Source of the DNA: Lachnospiraceae bacterium
Lineage (GTDB): Bacteria > Bacillota > Clostridia > Lachnospirales > Lachnospiraceae
DNA length: 41,466 nt
NCBI GenBank assembly: GCA_024695145.1
Contig: JAILIS010000015.1
Coordinates: 1-41,466, forward strand
Reading direction: 5' to 3'
How positions within the stretch are numbered: the first letter of the stretch is position 1; each line of letters begins with the position of its first letter. The translations under genes and the position numbers were made by a program. A model generated the notes under the pieces. The model did no database searches. It had not been told where the DNA came from and worked only from the letters and a program-made list of their open reading frames with translations. Shown in pieces: positions 9,987-18,589 of the stretch.

Positions 9987-10925
9987 TCACATCTGCTGAT
10001 CGGCTAGCTCGCCGATGGATTCAACATCATACGGTGTTGACTGATATACATAGTAGTTAAGCCAGTTGGTATAAAGCAGCTGTCCCGTTGAGCGCCAGTT
10101 TACAACCGGCGTATTCTTCGGATCGTCATCAGGAAAATAGTTCCTGGGGATGTGAGGATCGAGTCCTTTGTCCAGATCCCGGAAGTATTCATTGGCAAGA
10201 GTGTCGGCATCATACTCTGCATGGCAGGTAACAAAAAACTTTCTCGAGTCTTCGGTCTTGACGATCGTGACCCCGGCTTCGTCGGAATCTGCCATAAGTT
10301 CCAGTTCGGGGACGGCATTGATCTGTTCTGCCGTCACATATATCTCCCTCGACTGCGGCGCATGAAAAACATCATCAAACCCACGAAAGAGCGGAGATGT
10401 CGGCTTTAAAACCTTATGTTCGTATATCCCGGAAAGCTTCTCATCATAAAATGTATGCTTGATACCGTAAAAATAATAAAAAGCCGCATATGCACCCCAG
10501 CACAGGAAATAAGTGCAGTGCACGTGATTTTCTGTCCATTTCATTATCTCGCACAACTCATCCCAGTACGCAACGTCCTCGTACTCCACATGCTCCAGCG
10601 GGGCACCCGTTATTATCATCCCGTCAAACTTCCGGCTCCTGACTTTATCGAAGGTCGTATAAAAGCTGTCGAGATGTGTTGCATCCACGTGTGTCGGAGT
10701 ATAGCTCGCAGTCTGCAAAAGTTCGATATTGACCTGCAGCGGCGAATTGGACAATTTCCGAAGAAGCTGTGTTTCGGTAACTTCCTTCGTAGGCATCAGA
10801 TTGAGTATGAGTACGTTCAGCGGACGTATATCCTGATGCATCGCGCGAAATTCCGTCATCACGAAGATATTCTCATTCTCAAGTATCGCCTGCGCCGGCA
10901 GTGAATCCTGTATCTTGATGGGCAT
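9987..10925 (-). CDS. metAA: Homoserine O-acetyltransferase (MetA family)
   Basis: Activates homoserine for methionine synthesis. The 312-residue protein is a class I glutaminase-like fold with nucleophile C142 in YFLCWGAYAA and the TCHAEYD His/Glu segment. Residue 111, which decides the acyl donor in this family, is Glu (TGAPLE) rather than Gly. By the published rule for MetA enzymes this predicts acetyl-CoA instead of succinyl-CoA, although the family is often annotated as succinyltransferase. It lies between ligA and dfx with short gaps, apparently in the same transcript. No SAM riboswitch or T-box is visible in the 37-base gap upstream. Confidence 0.93.
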   Translation of the reverse strand: MPIKIQDSLPAQAILENENIFVMTEFRAMHQDIRPLNVLILNLMPTKEVTETQLLRKLSNSPLQVNIELLQTASYTPTHVDATHLDSFYTTFDKVRSRKFDGMIITGAPLEHVEYEDVAYWDELCEIMKWTENHVHCTYFLCWGAYAAFYYFYGIKHTFYDEKLSGIYEHKVLKPTSPLFRGFDDVFHAPQSREIYVTAEQINAVPELELMADSDEAGVTIVKTEDSRKFFVTCHAEYDADTLANEYFRDLDKGLDPHIPRNYFPDDDPKNTPVVNWRSTGQLLYTNWLNYYVYQSTPYDVESIGELADQQM

Positions 10926-10962
10926 TTTGTCATCCTCTCCTTTGTATGGACAGCCTTTCCGG

Positions 10963-12924
10963 TTATTCCTGTTTCAGATAATCCCTTATAAAATCTCCCT
11001 CCGATACAACCGGTATGCCAAGCTCTCTCGCTTTCCGGTTCTTTGAAGAAGCCGATGCAACGTCATTGTTTATAAGACAGGTTGTATTACTGCTTACCGA
11101 TCCCGCAACCTTTCCTCCGAGGTTCTCAATGACATCCTTCAGCTCATTGCGGTTTGAATAATGCTCGAGAGAACCTGTTATAACAAAAGTCATTCCGGAA
11201 AGGTGCGCCTCTCCCCCCGGGGATTCGGGCAGGTGAATGCGAAGATATTCCCGCAGATCATCAAGTACGGTATTATTCCGATCGTTTTCGAAAAATGATA
11301 CTATACTGCCGGCGATCACTTCTCCTATCCCGTCAATTGCGGAAAGCGTTTCAATATCTGCCTTTCTTATCCTGTCTATATCCTGATCAAAAAAACGGCA
11401 AAGGACTTTGGCGTTGGCCAGACCGACATTCGGTATCCCGAGACTGTATATGAGACGGGCCGGCTCGGTATCCCGGCTCTTTTCTATACTCTTCAGAAGG
11501 TTATCAAACGATCTTTCCCCGAAGCCCTCCATCTCACATATCTCATCACGGAACCGTTCAAGCCTGTAAATATCCGCATATTCATGTATCATACCCCTGC
11601 CTATGAACTTCTCGAGGGTCGCCTCGCTCAGTCCGTCTATCTGCATGGCGTCACGGCCGACAAACAGGCAGAAACTTTTGATCTTCTTGGCGCTGCACTC
11701 GCTGTCGGTACATACCAGTGTCTTAGTCCCGTTGTCATTTGCGATCTTAACCGGGCCGTTACACGCAGGACACCTGTCAGGGATCGGGAGGTTACCGCTT
11801 CTCGTAAGATTGTCGGCGATCTGCGGGATGATCATGTTGGCTTTGTATACGGTGATCCTGTCACCTATACCAAGCTCAAGTGATTCTATTATACTGATAT
11901 TATGAACACTTGCTCTTGATACCGTCGTTCCCTCAAGCTCAACCGGAGAAAAGATCGCTACGGGATTGATCAGTCCGGTCCTCGAAGGACTCCATTCCAT
12001 CTCAAGCAGTGTCGTCTCCTGTGTCTCATCCGCCCATTTAAATGCTATCGAATCCCTCGGAAACTTGGAAGTCATGCCAAGCCCCGAAGCATATTCAAGA
12101 TCATCAAGGGTCAGCACCAGCCCGTCTGACGGTATGTCGTAACTGCCTACGCTTTGTGCGAACCGTTCGATCGTATCGATGATCGTATCAGGAGTGACAT
12201 GGTGGTACTCAACCACATCAAAACCCTGTTCGGCCAGAAACTCGAGCTGTTTGTGTCTCCTTCCGCCAAAATCAACCCCATCGGCAGACACAAGAGTAAA
12301 CGCAAAAAATCTCACATGTCTTTTGGCTGTAACGGCGCTGTTCAGCTGCCTGACCGAACCTGAACACAGATTTCTCGGGTTTTTGTATCTGCTGCCGGCA
12401 TCCGCGATCGATTCGTTGATCTGCTCAAAATCCTTGTATCCGATGACCGCCTCTCCCCTAAGTATCAGTATTCCTTTGAAGGGGATAGACAAAGGGATGT
12501 TCACAAACGTTTTGGCGTTCGGAGTGATGACCTCTCCGACTTCACCGTTTCCGCGCGTGACGGCCTTTGACAGTTCACCGTTGTCATAAGTCAGAACAAT
12601 GGTCAGTCCGTCAAGTTTCCACGACAGAAGTGCGTCCTGTCCGTTCAGCCAGCTTTTAAGAGCCTCCCGGTCCTTTGTCTTGTCAAGCGACAGCATCGGT
12701 GAAGCATGCCGCTCCTTCGGCAGCTCATCAACCGCCTCATAGCCCACCCGGCGTGTGGGACTGTCCTCAAGAACAATACCCGTACTGCTCTCGAGTTCCG
12801 CAAGCTCATCATACAGCCTGTCATATTCATAATTGCTCATTATCTCGGCATCCTCGGCATAATAAGCCTTTGACGCCCTGTTGAGTGTTTCCGTCAGTTC
12901 ACGGAGCCTGGCGTTTTTGTCCAT
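10963..12924 (-). CDS. ligA: NAD-dependent DNA ligase
   Basis: Seals nicks in replication and repair. The 653-residue protein contains the Ia/adenylation domain with catalytic K103 (KLDG), an OB fold, a four-Cys zinc finger (CPACNGP then CTDSEC), helix-hairpin-helix repeats and a C-terminal BRCT domain from about residue 580. The adenylation domain differs from the E. coli type: RGNGEVGEVIT stands where RGDGxxGEDVT is usual. This looks like a lineage variant because the rest of the chain is intact. The start overlaps the end of the rluF-like gene by 26 bases. Confidence 0.95.
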   Translation of the reverse strand: MDKNARLRELTETLNRASKAYYAEDAEIMSNYEYDRLYDELAELESSTGIVLEDSPTRRVGYEAVDELPKERHASPMLSLDKTKDREALKSWLNGQDALLSWKLDGLTIVLTYDNGELSKAVTRGNGEVGEVITPNAKTFVNIPLSIPFKGILILRGEAVIGYKDFEQINESIADAGSRYKNPRNLCSGSVRQLNSAVTAKRHVRFFAFTLVSADGVDFGGRRHKQLEFLAEQGFDVVEYHHVTPDTIIDTIERFAQSVGSYDIPSDGLVLTLDDLEYASGLGMTSKFPRDSIAFKWADETQETTLLEMEWSPSRTGLINPVAIFSPVELEGTTVSRASVHNISIIESLELGIGDRITVYKANMIIPQIADNLTRSGNLPIPDRCPACNGPVKIANDNGTKTLVCTDSECSAKKIKSFCLFVGRDAMQIDGLSEATLEKFIGRGMIHEYADIYRLERFRDEICEMEGFGERSFDNLLKSIEKSRDTEPARLIYSLGIPNVGLANAKVLCRFFDQDIDRIRKADIETLSAIDGIGEVIAGSIVSFFENDRNNTVLDDLREYLRIHLPESPGGEAHLSGMTFVITGSLEHYSNRNELKDVIENLGGKVAGSVSSNTTCLINNDVASASSKNRKARELGIPVVSEGDFIRDYLKQE

Positions 12925-13627
12925 ACACTCTCCTCTTCAGTTCCGCTAGTTCATCCTTTTCAAGCTGCCTGTATGCACCCGGCTCCATATCCCCAAGCTG
13001 GATGTTTTCGATCCTGACACGTTTTAAAAACCTTACGTGGTAATCACATTCGCGGCACATTCTCCTGATCTGTCTGTTCAGTCCCTGTGTGAGCGTTATC
13101 GTAAATGTTACATCGGATATCTTTCTGACCCTGCTCTTTTTGGTGGTCACATTCAGTTCCGGCAGAAACATTCCGTTTTCCATCTTCTGTATAAAATCAT
13201 CCGTAACGGGTTTGTTAACCCTGACAAGATATTCTCTTTCGTGGCCGTGGCTGCCTCTCATGAGTGCCTCGATAAAATCACCGTCATTTGAGAGCAGAAG
13301 CAGTCCTTCGGAATCACGGTCCAGTCTCCCGCAGTATGTTACCCTGACAGGATAATCTATATAGTCCATGATATTGTTCTCTTCTCTCTTTTCCGCCGTA
13401 CATACGATCCCGGCAGGTTTATAGAAAGCAAGGTATACCTTTTCTGCAGGTCCTTTGATCTTTTTTCCGTTAACGGTCACGGTATCACCTTCCGATACCT
13501 TTGATCCGTTCATTGCAACAACGCCGTTTATAAGAACCTTTCCGGATTCCACAAGCGCATCGGCACCGCGTCTTGAGCAAACGCCGGCTTCAGCAAGATA
13601 TTTGTTTATCCTCTTATCTTCACTCAA
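12899..13627 (-). CDS. rluF: RluF-type rRNA pseudouridine synthase
   Basis: Isomerises a uridine in 23S rRNA. The 242-residue protein has an N-terminal S4 RNA-binding domain (about 4-50) and an RsuA/RluB/E/F catalytic domain with D103 in CGRLDRDSEGLLLL. The QGLNRQIRRMC motif points to the RluF subgroup, though RluB/RsuA-like specificity cannot be excluded. The start is a TTG with AGGTAGGG just upstream; there is no in-frame ATG near the N-terminus. It is the first gene of the run down to apt and overlaps ligA. Confidence 0.85.
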   Translation of the reverse strand: MSEDKRINKYLAEAGVCSRRGADALVESGKVLINGVVAMNGSKVSEGDTVTVNGKKIKGPAEKVYLAFYKPAGIVCTAEKREENNIMDYIDYPVRVTYCGRLDRDSEGLLLLSNDGDFIEALMRGSHGHEREYLVRVNKPVTDDFIQKMENGMFLPELNVTTKKSRVRKISDVTFTITLTQGLNRQIRRMCRECDYHVRFLKRVRIENIQLGDMEPGAYRQLEKDELAELKRRVYGQKRQAP

Positions 13628-13661
13628 CTGTCCCTACCTGCCGTAACTTATATATAATATT

Positions 13662-13691
13662 GCCCCATAAACAAACGTTTACGGGGCTTTT
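13662..13691. terminator. Perfect-arm hairpin between the SH3b gene and rluF
   Basis: GCCCCATAAAC (13662-13672) pairs with GTTTACGGGGC (13677-13687) around a 4-base loop. The T tract (TTTT) is on the plus side and the minus side continues ATATTAT, so termination of the minus-strand SH3b transcript may be incomplete. Confidence 0.5.
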
Positions 13692-13715
13692 AAGATCGAT
13701 CTTCAAAACCGATGA

Positions 13716-14918
13716 TCACTCGACGTAATCCGCTTTGACGTAAGCATCTTCACCTTTATACTTTATCTTACACCATCCGTTTTCCAGTGCCACAAGCTCG
13801 AACTGTTCGCCTCGGTATGCCGTTGATATCTTCTCGCCTGTCTCACTGGCACTCTTACGCACATTCACGTTCTCTTTTACGGTTATCTTGTCGCCGGGCT
13901 TTAAGTTTGCAACGCTTGATCCTGTGCTCTCGCCTTCTTCCGACTCTGAAGATTCGGACTCGACCGGTTCAAGATACTCGCTCTTGATATAAGCTTCCGT
14001 CCCGTTGTAATCTATCTTGCTCCAGCCGTTCTCCATCTTTTCGTATCTTGTATATACATCGCCGGTCTTGGTCTTTCCGATGCTCTCCGCTTCGGTACTT
14101 GCCGAAGCACGGATATTGACGTTGTCGCTTGTACATTTAACCTGTGAAGACGCTGCTGCAGCTGCCGCAGCCGCCTCAGCCGCTTCGGCCTGTGCCGCAT
14201 CCTCAAGATCCTTCTGCTGTTTTGCCACGAGTATCTCCTGGGCATCCTTGTTGATCTCGTCTTTTAATGCACTTGCGGCAGCCGAAAGTGCTGAATCCGA
14301 TTCGAGCGCCGCATTATAATCCATCTCAACCTGATTGATCAGATCCGCGAAATCCTTCTGTGCAACAAGTTCGAGTATATATGCCTCTTCGTCGGCAGAC
14401 AGACTCTCCGAATTGATGTAAAGCGAGCCTGAATCGTTTCTGCACACATAAAGCGAAATAAGTGCGGGAAGAGGTGTATTGTATCCCTGTATCAGAAGAT
14501 CATATGTGGCGAGCAGGAAATAGGAATTCTCGGCAGGTCCTTTCTTCGTATAAACGTTATAGTTGGAGTAATTGCCGACATACTTGGCCTGCGCCTCGTA
14601 AAAAGCCTTCATATCATCGGAAAGTGAAGATGAAAGCGAAGCCATGGTGACCGTATCTCCCGTGCTCATAGCCCCCAGATATGAAGAGACAAGGGAATTG
14701 ACATCGGGATAGGCATTTTCTTCATATTTATCTTTCGGAACATCCACTGTAGTCTCAAGTTCCGGTATCGTTGAAGCATTCTCATCCTCAGCCGATTTGC
14801 TGTCGGATTTTCTGACCCATACAACAATAAGTACAACTATGAGCGCAACAAATAGAGCTCCTATTATAAAATAGCGGTAATGCCTGGACATATACTCTTT
14901 AAAACCTTTTTTTGCCAT
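13716..14918 (-). CDS. Membrane-anchored protein with two bacterial SH3 domains
   Basis: A 400-residue protein with a short basic cytoplasmic N-terminus, one membrane segment (about 16-34) and an outside region. That region has an NTF2-like stretch of about 190 residues, an Ala-rich helix (about 238-258), and two SH3b domains at about 259-320 and 343-400. Each SH3b has the VNIR/VNVR start and the GW.KI.Y.G..AY centre. SH3b domains usually bind peptidoglycan. The ATG at 14918 is chosen because longer reading would run into the tRNA gene upstream. It probably shares the promoter at 15080-15108 with tRNA-Arg. A role in cell-wall sensing or anchoring is inferred; no enzyme domain is visible. Confidence 0.88.
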   Translation of the reverse strand: MAKKGFKEYMSRHYRYFIIGALFVALIVVLIVVWVRKSDSKSAEDENASTIPELETTVDVPKDKYEENAYPDVNSLVSSYLGAMSTGDTVTMASLSSSLSDDMKAFYEAQAKYVGNYSNYNVYTKKGPAENSYFLLATYDLLIQGYNTPLPALISLYVCRNDSGSLYINSESLSADEEAYILELVAQKDFADLINQVEMDYNAALESDSALSAAASALKDEINKDAQEILVAKQQKDLEDAAQAEAAEAAAAAAAASSQVKCTSDNVNIRASASTEAESIGKTKTGDVYTRYEKMENGWSKIDYNGTEAYIKSEYLEPVESESSESEEGESTGSSVANLKPGDKITVKENVNVRKSASETGEKISTAYRGEQFELVALENGWCKIKYKGEDAYVKADYVE

Positions 14919-14964
14919 ACAGTCTAAACCTCTTTGATCTTTTGAGCTCAACCGGATAAAGCAC

Positions 14965-15037
14965 TGCACCCGAGAGGATTCGAACCCCCGACACGCGGCA
15001 CCGGAAACCGCTGCTCTATCCACTGAGCTACGAGTGC
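14965..15037 (-). tRNA. tRNA-Arg, anticodon CCG
   Basis: A full cloverleaf is visible on the minus strand. The acceptor stem GCACTCG/CGGGTGC is followed by the D arm GCTC...GAGC. The anticodon stem GCGGT/GCCGC encloses loop TTCCGGT with anticodon CCG, reading codon CGG. The T arm contains GGTTCGAATCC. The discriminator is A and CCA is not encoded. It lies 46 bases upstream of the SH3b gene on the same strand. Confidence 0.95.
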
Positions 15038-15079
15038 ATATCGGAAAATAAGCAAAAAGTCCGATTTCACACGTAGTTT

Positions 15080-15108
15080 ACTATAACATAGGGGTATTAA
15101 AATATCAA
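15080..15108 (-). promoter_or_regulatory. Sigma-A promoter for tRNA-Arg and the SH3b gene
   Basis: On the minus strand TTGATA (15103-15108) and TATAGT (15080-15085) are spaced by exactly 17 bases, placing the start about 35 bases upstream of the tRNA. The -35 box overlaps the last codons of the DUF5688-like gene. Confidence 0.6.
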
Positions 15109-15978
15109 GACTTCATCCTTTAATGAATACCTGTACGCGTGATCGGCCAGAACATCATCAGGACCCAGCTGGGTTGCATTGACCTCCCTTATCATGTCGT
15201 CCAGCCTGTCACACACACAGGAGCCCTGTTTGATAAGGATAACCTCATTTACCGAGCTCGGGATGATCATATAATCTCCGCCCATTATACCGGCATACTC
15301 ACGCAGCTTGTCCTTCATCGTGATCACGGCTGCACCGTTTGTCATCCTTCTGTTCGTGACAACGTACATCGGTACTTCTGTGTCGTCCGCCTCCGGAAGA
15401 GCCATGCCCGCTCCGAGGCCTCTTAAAACGTCCGCTATATGGCTGATGCAAAAATCATCATGGTCATGTGTATTCTTCCTGGCAATGTTTATGACTGTCC
15501 CGGCATCCGCTCCCCAGAGCTTAAGATGCTCGTTCCTGACCATTATCAGTCCGTTTCCAATCTTTTTGTCATATATCCTTACATAGGGGACTATCGCAAG
15601 ATCAAGAAACTCCTCAAACGGGGCTTCTTTTAAGAAATCCTTATTCTTCTCCCTGTTGATGAGCTTTATGTAGAGTCTGTCCTTGATATGATCAAAATCA
15701 TCGAAGAACGACATGTCGCAGTTTACCGCAAGATCATTTTCATAATACAGAGCCAGCAGTCTGTCTCCGATCTCACTTATATCGCTGCCGTTCATATACT
15801 CGGTATAATAATTCTCCATGTAGATCGTGGGCGAAGCATTGTAGCCTTCCCTGTTAAAAGTCAGCCCCATGAGCTTTACGCCGTTATTCTTGATCGCTGT
15901 ATGTACGCCGACCTTTACATCCGTTGCGGTCTCATTGATATAGTCGCAGACTGCGTTTAAAAATTCCGTATAATCCAT
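15097..15978 (-). CDS. DUF5688-like protein
   Basis: A soluble protein of 293 residues with no signal or membrane segment. The C-terminal third reads like the DUF5688 family of Lachnospiraceae: NGAAVITMKDKLREYA, then IMGGDYMIIPSSVNEVIL, then a region with acidic and hydrophobic helices. The function of the family is unknown to me. The ATG at 15978 is preferred because AAGGAG lies just upstream; an upstream in-frame extension would start inside the efp terminator. It lies downstream of efp beyond a strong terminator. The tRNA promoter -35 sits inside its stop region. Confidence 0.82.
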   Translation of the reverse strand: MDYTEFLNAVCDYINETATDVKVGVHTAIKNNGVKLMGLTFNREGYNASPTIYMENYYTEYMNGSDISEIGDRLLALYYENDLAVNCDMSFFDDFDHIKDRLYIKLINREKNKDFLKEAPFEEFLDLAIVPYVRIYDKKIGNGLIMVRNEHLKLWGADAGTVINIARKNTHDHDDFCISHIADVLRGLGAGMALPEADDTEVPMYVVTNRRMTNGAAVITMKDKLREYAGIMGGDYMIIPSSVNEVILIKQGSCVCDRLDDMIREVNATQLGPDDVLADHAYRYSLKDEVLIF

Positions 15979-16035
15979 ATTTTTCTCCTTTTTGGGTATT
16001 GATGATGAGGTGAAAAAACGGATCGGATAAAAGCA

Positions 16036-16062
16036 CAAAAAAAAGGCTGCGTTCGCAGCCCT
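16036..16062 (-). terminator. Terminator after efp
   Basis: A GGCTGCG/CGCAGCC stem with a tight loop (16045-16060) is followed on the minus strand by eight T residues. A textbook rho-independent terminator ending efp. Confidence 0.9.
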
Positions 16063-16079
16063 TCGCAGATCCATCCAAA

Positions 16080-16637
16080 TTATACTCGTGAAAGATATTC
16101 TCCGGTTCGTGTGTCGATCTTGATCTTGTCTCCGAGATCCACGAAAAGAGGCACATTGACATTTGCACCTGTCTCCACCGTAGCGGGCTTCGTGGCTCCT
16201 GTGGCCGTATCACCCTTAAATCCGGGCTCTGTCTCGGTAATCTCAAGTTCAACAAAAAGAGGCGGCTCTATGGCAAACACATTGCCCTTGTGTCCGCAGA
16301 CTTTGACCATCTCGTTCTCCTTAACGAACTTTAATGCATCACCGACTGTTTCGCCGTTAAGAGCTATCTGCTCATAGTTCTCGGTATCCATGAAGTAATA
16401 CAGATCTCCGTCATTGTACAGATACTGCATGTCTTTTCTATCGATACGTGCCTGTTCAAACTTTTCCGTAGGACGGAAAGATTTCTCAACAACACCACCG
16501 TTTACGATATTCTTTAATTTGGTTCTGACAAAGGCTGCGCCTTTACCCGGCTTAACATGCTGAAACTCAACGATCTGAAAGATCTGTCCGTCGATTTCAA
16601 CAGTAATGCCGTTCCTAAAATCACCAGCTGAGATCAT
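16080..16637 (-). CDS. efp: Translation elongation factor P
   Basis: Relieves ribosome stalling at polyproline. The 185-residue length and three-barrel layout are canonical. The modifiable lysine is K32 in KPGKGAAF, the same position as in Bacillus EF-P. No modification enzyme is in the window. The ATG at 16637 has AAGGAGGAG 7 bases upstream; upstream in-frame codons are not used. It follows the transporter-phosphatase fusion by 78 bases on the same strand. Confidence 0.97.
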   Translation of the reverse strand: MISAGDFRNGITVEIDGQIFQIVEFQHVKPGKGAAFVRTKLKNIVNGGVVEKSFRPTEKFEQARIDRKDMQYLYNDGDLYYFMDTENYEQIALNGETVGDALKFVKENEMVKVCGHKGNVFAIEPPLFVELEITETEPGFKGDTATGATKPATVETGANVNVPLFVDLGDKIKIDTRTGEYLSRV

Positions 16638-16715
16638 TCGATACTCCTCCTTGATAAATGTATATGTTCGTCCCAAAAAGATTCTTCAATAGTTTACATT
16701 AGACCTTTTAATAAT

Positions 16716-18080
16716 TCAACTGTTTTTTCTCTTATATGATGATAAAACTATCTTCTCGAGTATTCTTTTAAGTACTATCTGTATCTCCTCTTTAGGATCT
16801 ATGGGTTTTACAAGTATGCTTCTTATCCCTGTTCTCTTTGCTCCCCACAGATCCGTGAACAGCTGGTCTCCTATGAAAACCGTTGATGATCCGTCGGTTC
16901 CCATCATGTTCATGGCCCGTATGTATCCGCCTCTTCTGGGCTTTGCCGCCTTAAATATGTACATCGCTTCCGGAATACTGTCATCCCGGAATGATTTTAC
17001 CCGGCCTTCCTTATTGTTGGACAAGAACAGGATCTTAAAACCCATACCGGAAAGCATTCGCAGAAGCTTTACGGACCGTTCGTCTGGAGGATGGTCATGC
17101 ATTACAAGTGTATTGTCGATATCAAATATGATCCCCCTGATCCCTTCCTCATACAGCTTCCGGTAATCTATGTCATATGCACTGTCCATATACTCGTCAG
17201 GATAAAAATAACTAACGATATCTATCTCGACCATAAGCATTGAAACGATCATCATCACACATCCGATGATCATTTTGGTCGTCATTTCCTCACCGAGCAT
17301 GAAATACGAGGCCAGAGCCCCGAATACCGCTTCCATTCCCATTATTATGGCCGCCGGTGACGGAGGTGCATACTTCTGGCATACGATCTGCAGTCCGAAA
17401 CCGAACAGTGAAGCGAACACGGCAAGAAACAGCACACCGGTGATCGAATCACGTGTGAACATTTCAGGCCTGAGCGGTCCGTCAAAAACAGCTGCCGATG
17501 CAAAAGAAAGAACAGATGTTACCAAAAATTCCCATATAACAAGTGTGATAGGATCCTCTCCGCTCGTATAACGTGCGATCAGTACTATCTGCAGTGCATA
17601 GAAGAAACCGCACAGAAGCGTAAGTATATCACCTGTTTCTATGGTAAATCTCTCGTTAAGAGATATCAGTCCTATCCCCCAGAAACCGATAACCGCAGCA
17701 ACAATATAGCGAAGATGCGGCTTGACTTTATTAAAAAGGAAATGCATGAACGGAACAAGAATAACATATATTGTCGTAAGAAATGCGTTCTTTCCGGCGG
17801 TCGTATACTTACATCCGTAAGTCTGAAGTCCCATTGCAATAAATAATACAACACCTATTATCGTACCGTTTACGATCACTTTCTTTGATGAACGGATAAG
17901 CTTTCTGATAAAGATGATACATAATATAACGCACGCTATTGAAAATCTGAACCCAAGCAGGTACAGCGGCGGCATTACATCCACTGAGGTTTTTACGAAT
18001 ACAAACCCGACTCCCCAGCATATGGTCACAAAGAGCAGGCCGAAGCATGCCCATATTTCTTTTTTTCTGCTTTCACTCAT
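16716..18080 (-). CDS. Fusion: EamA/DMT transporter + YqeG-type HAD phosphatase
   Basis: One continuous 454-residue frame joins two proteins that are normally separate. Residues about 8-288 form a ten-segment EamA drug/metabolite transporter with two repeated halves (FGLLFVTICWGVGFVFVK; the second begins near ILTLLCGFFYALQIV). Residues about 291-454 start with YFYPDEYMDSAYDIDY, the usual YqeG N-terminus. They carry HAD motif I DIDNT (D320, D322), motif II S354, motif III K380, and motif IV GDQLFTD (D405, D410). YqeG is a HAD-IIIA phosphatase of uncertain substrate. Both halves keep their key residues, so this looks functional rather than a chance read-through. The ATG at 18080 is the best methionine, but its ribosome site is unusual: the AGGAGG lies inside the upstream terminator stem, 19 bases away. 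Residue 1 could be a nearby non-ATG codon. Confidence 0.9.
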   Translation of the reverse strand: MSESRKKEIWACFGLLFVTICWGVGFVFVKTSVDVMPPLYLLGFRFSIACVILCIIFIRKLIRSSKKVIVNGTIIGVVLFIAMGLQTYGCKYTTAGKNAFLTTIYVILVPFMHFLFNKVKPHLRYIVAAVIGFWGIGLISLNERFTIETGDILTLLCGFFYALQIVLIARYTSGEDPITLVIWEFLVTSVLSFASAAVFDGPLRPEMFTRDSITGVLFLAVFASLFGFGLQIVCQKYAPPSPAAIIMGMEAVFGALASYFMLGEEMTTKMIIGCVMMIVSMLMVEIDIVSYFYPDEYMDSAYDIDYRKLYEEGIRGIIFDIDNTLVMHDHPPDERSVKLLRMLSGMGFKILFLSNNKEGRVKSFRDDSIPEAMYIFKAAKPRRGGYIRAMNMMGTDGSSTVFIGDQLFTDLWGAKRTGIRSILVKPIDPKEEIQIVLKRILEKIVLSSYKRKNS

Positions 18081-18092
18081 GAAAATGAGTAT

Positions 18093-18120
18093 AAAAAAAC
18101 CTCCTGCAAAATGCAAGAGG
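18093..18120 (-). terminator. Terminator whose 3' arm contains the next gene's AGGAGG
   Basis: CCTCTTGCA pairs with TGCAGGAGG around TTT, followed by seven T on the minus strand (18093-18099). It ends the sigma28-controlled small gene. The only AGGAGG before the fusion gene (18100-18105) lies in the stem's 3' arm, so a folded hairpin would hide it. Confidence 0.85.
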
Positions 18121-18146
18121 TTATGTTTATTATCATTGATCTGAAA

Positions 18147-18536
18147 TCACTTGGCTATAACTATGCCGTCCTCGCCGTTATACAGTCCGGAATCTCCTAC
18201 AAAATACTGGTACTGCATAAGAGCCTGATCTTTCTGCATATCGGATACGGCCTTTTCGATATCAAGATCTTCAAGATCCGACTCCCTGCCCTTCATCTCG
18301 AACCCACTGGGCTCATTGAGACTGAGAGATATATCTTCAAGAGTCGCATTCTGCCGCGGGCGTATATCATTAAGCCTTAAATCTATTGCTGAAGGAGCTG
18401 CTACCTGCTCCCTGCCCTGCTGACGCCCGGTCTCCTCTTTTTGAGCCTGCTTGATCTGAACGGAATTCTGATCGTTCTGTATCCTGTTCAGTTCATTAAA
18501 ATTAACAGATTGAAAATTACCGATTCCCTTTATCAT
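18147..18536 (-). CDS. Small protein behind a sigma28-like promoter, possibly flagellum-related
   Basis: A 129-residue soluble protein with no signal or membrane segment. It is Gln/Glu-rich and probably disordered in the first half. A more ordered C-terminus follows: DLDIEKAVSDMQKDQALM then YQYFVGDSGLYN and a final EDGIVIAK. The last part resembles small hypothetical proteins I associate with flagellar gene sets in Clostridia, but that recollection is not certain. The ribosome site is GGGTGAGGGT. Upstream lie a sigma28-like and a sigma-A-like promoter, and a strong terminator closes the transcript after it. The function is unknown. Confidence 0.78.
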   Translation of the reverse strand: MIKGIGNFQSVNFNELNRIQNDQNSVQIKQAQKEETGRQQGREQVAAPSAIDLRLNDIRPRQNATLEDISLSLNEPSGFEMKGRESDLEDLDIEKAVSDMQKDQALMQYQYFVGDSGLYNGEDGIVIAK

Positions 18537-18589
18537 TTTTTTACCCTCACCCCCGTACCGACTAAGTTAACATAATCAGTACGAGTATA

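Noticed and set aside
10926..10962. SAM riboswitch or T-box before metA
   Set aside because: The gap is only 37 bases, far too short for either.
14919..15023. 35-residue N-terminal extension of the SH3b protein
   Set aside because: It is the translation of the tRNA-Arg gene and spacer; the ATG at 14918 starts a normal membrane anchor.
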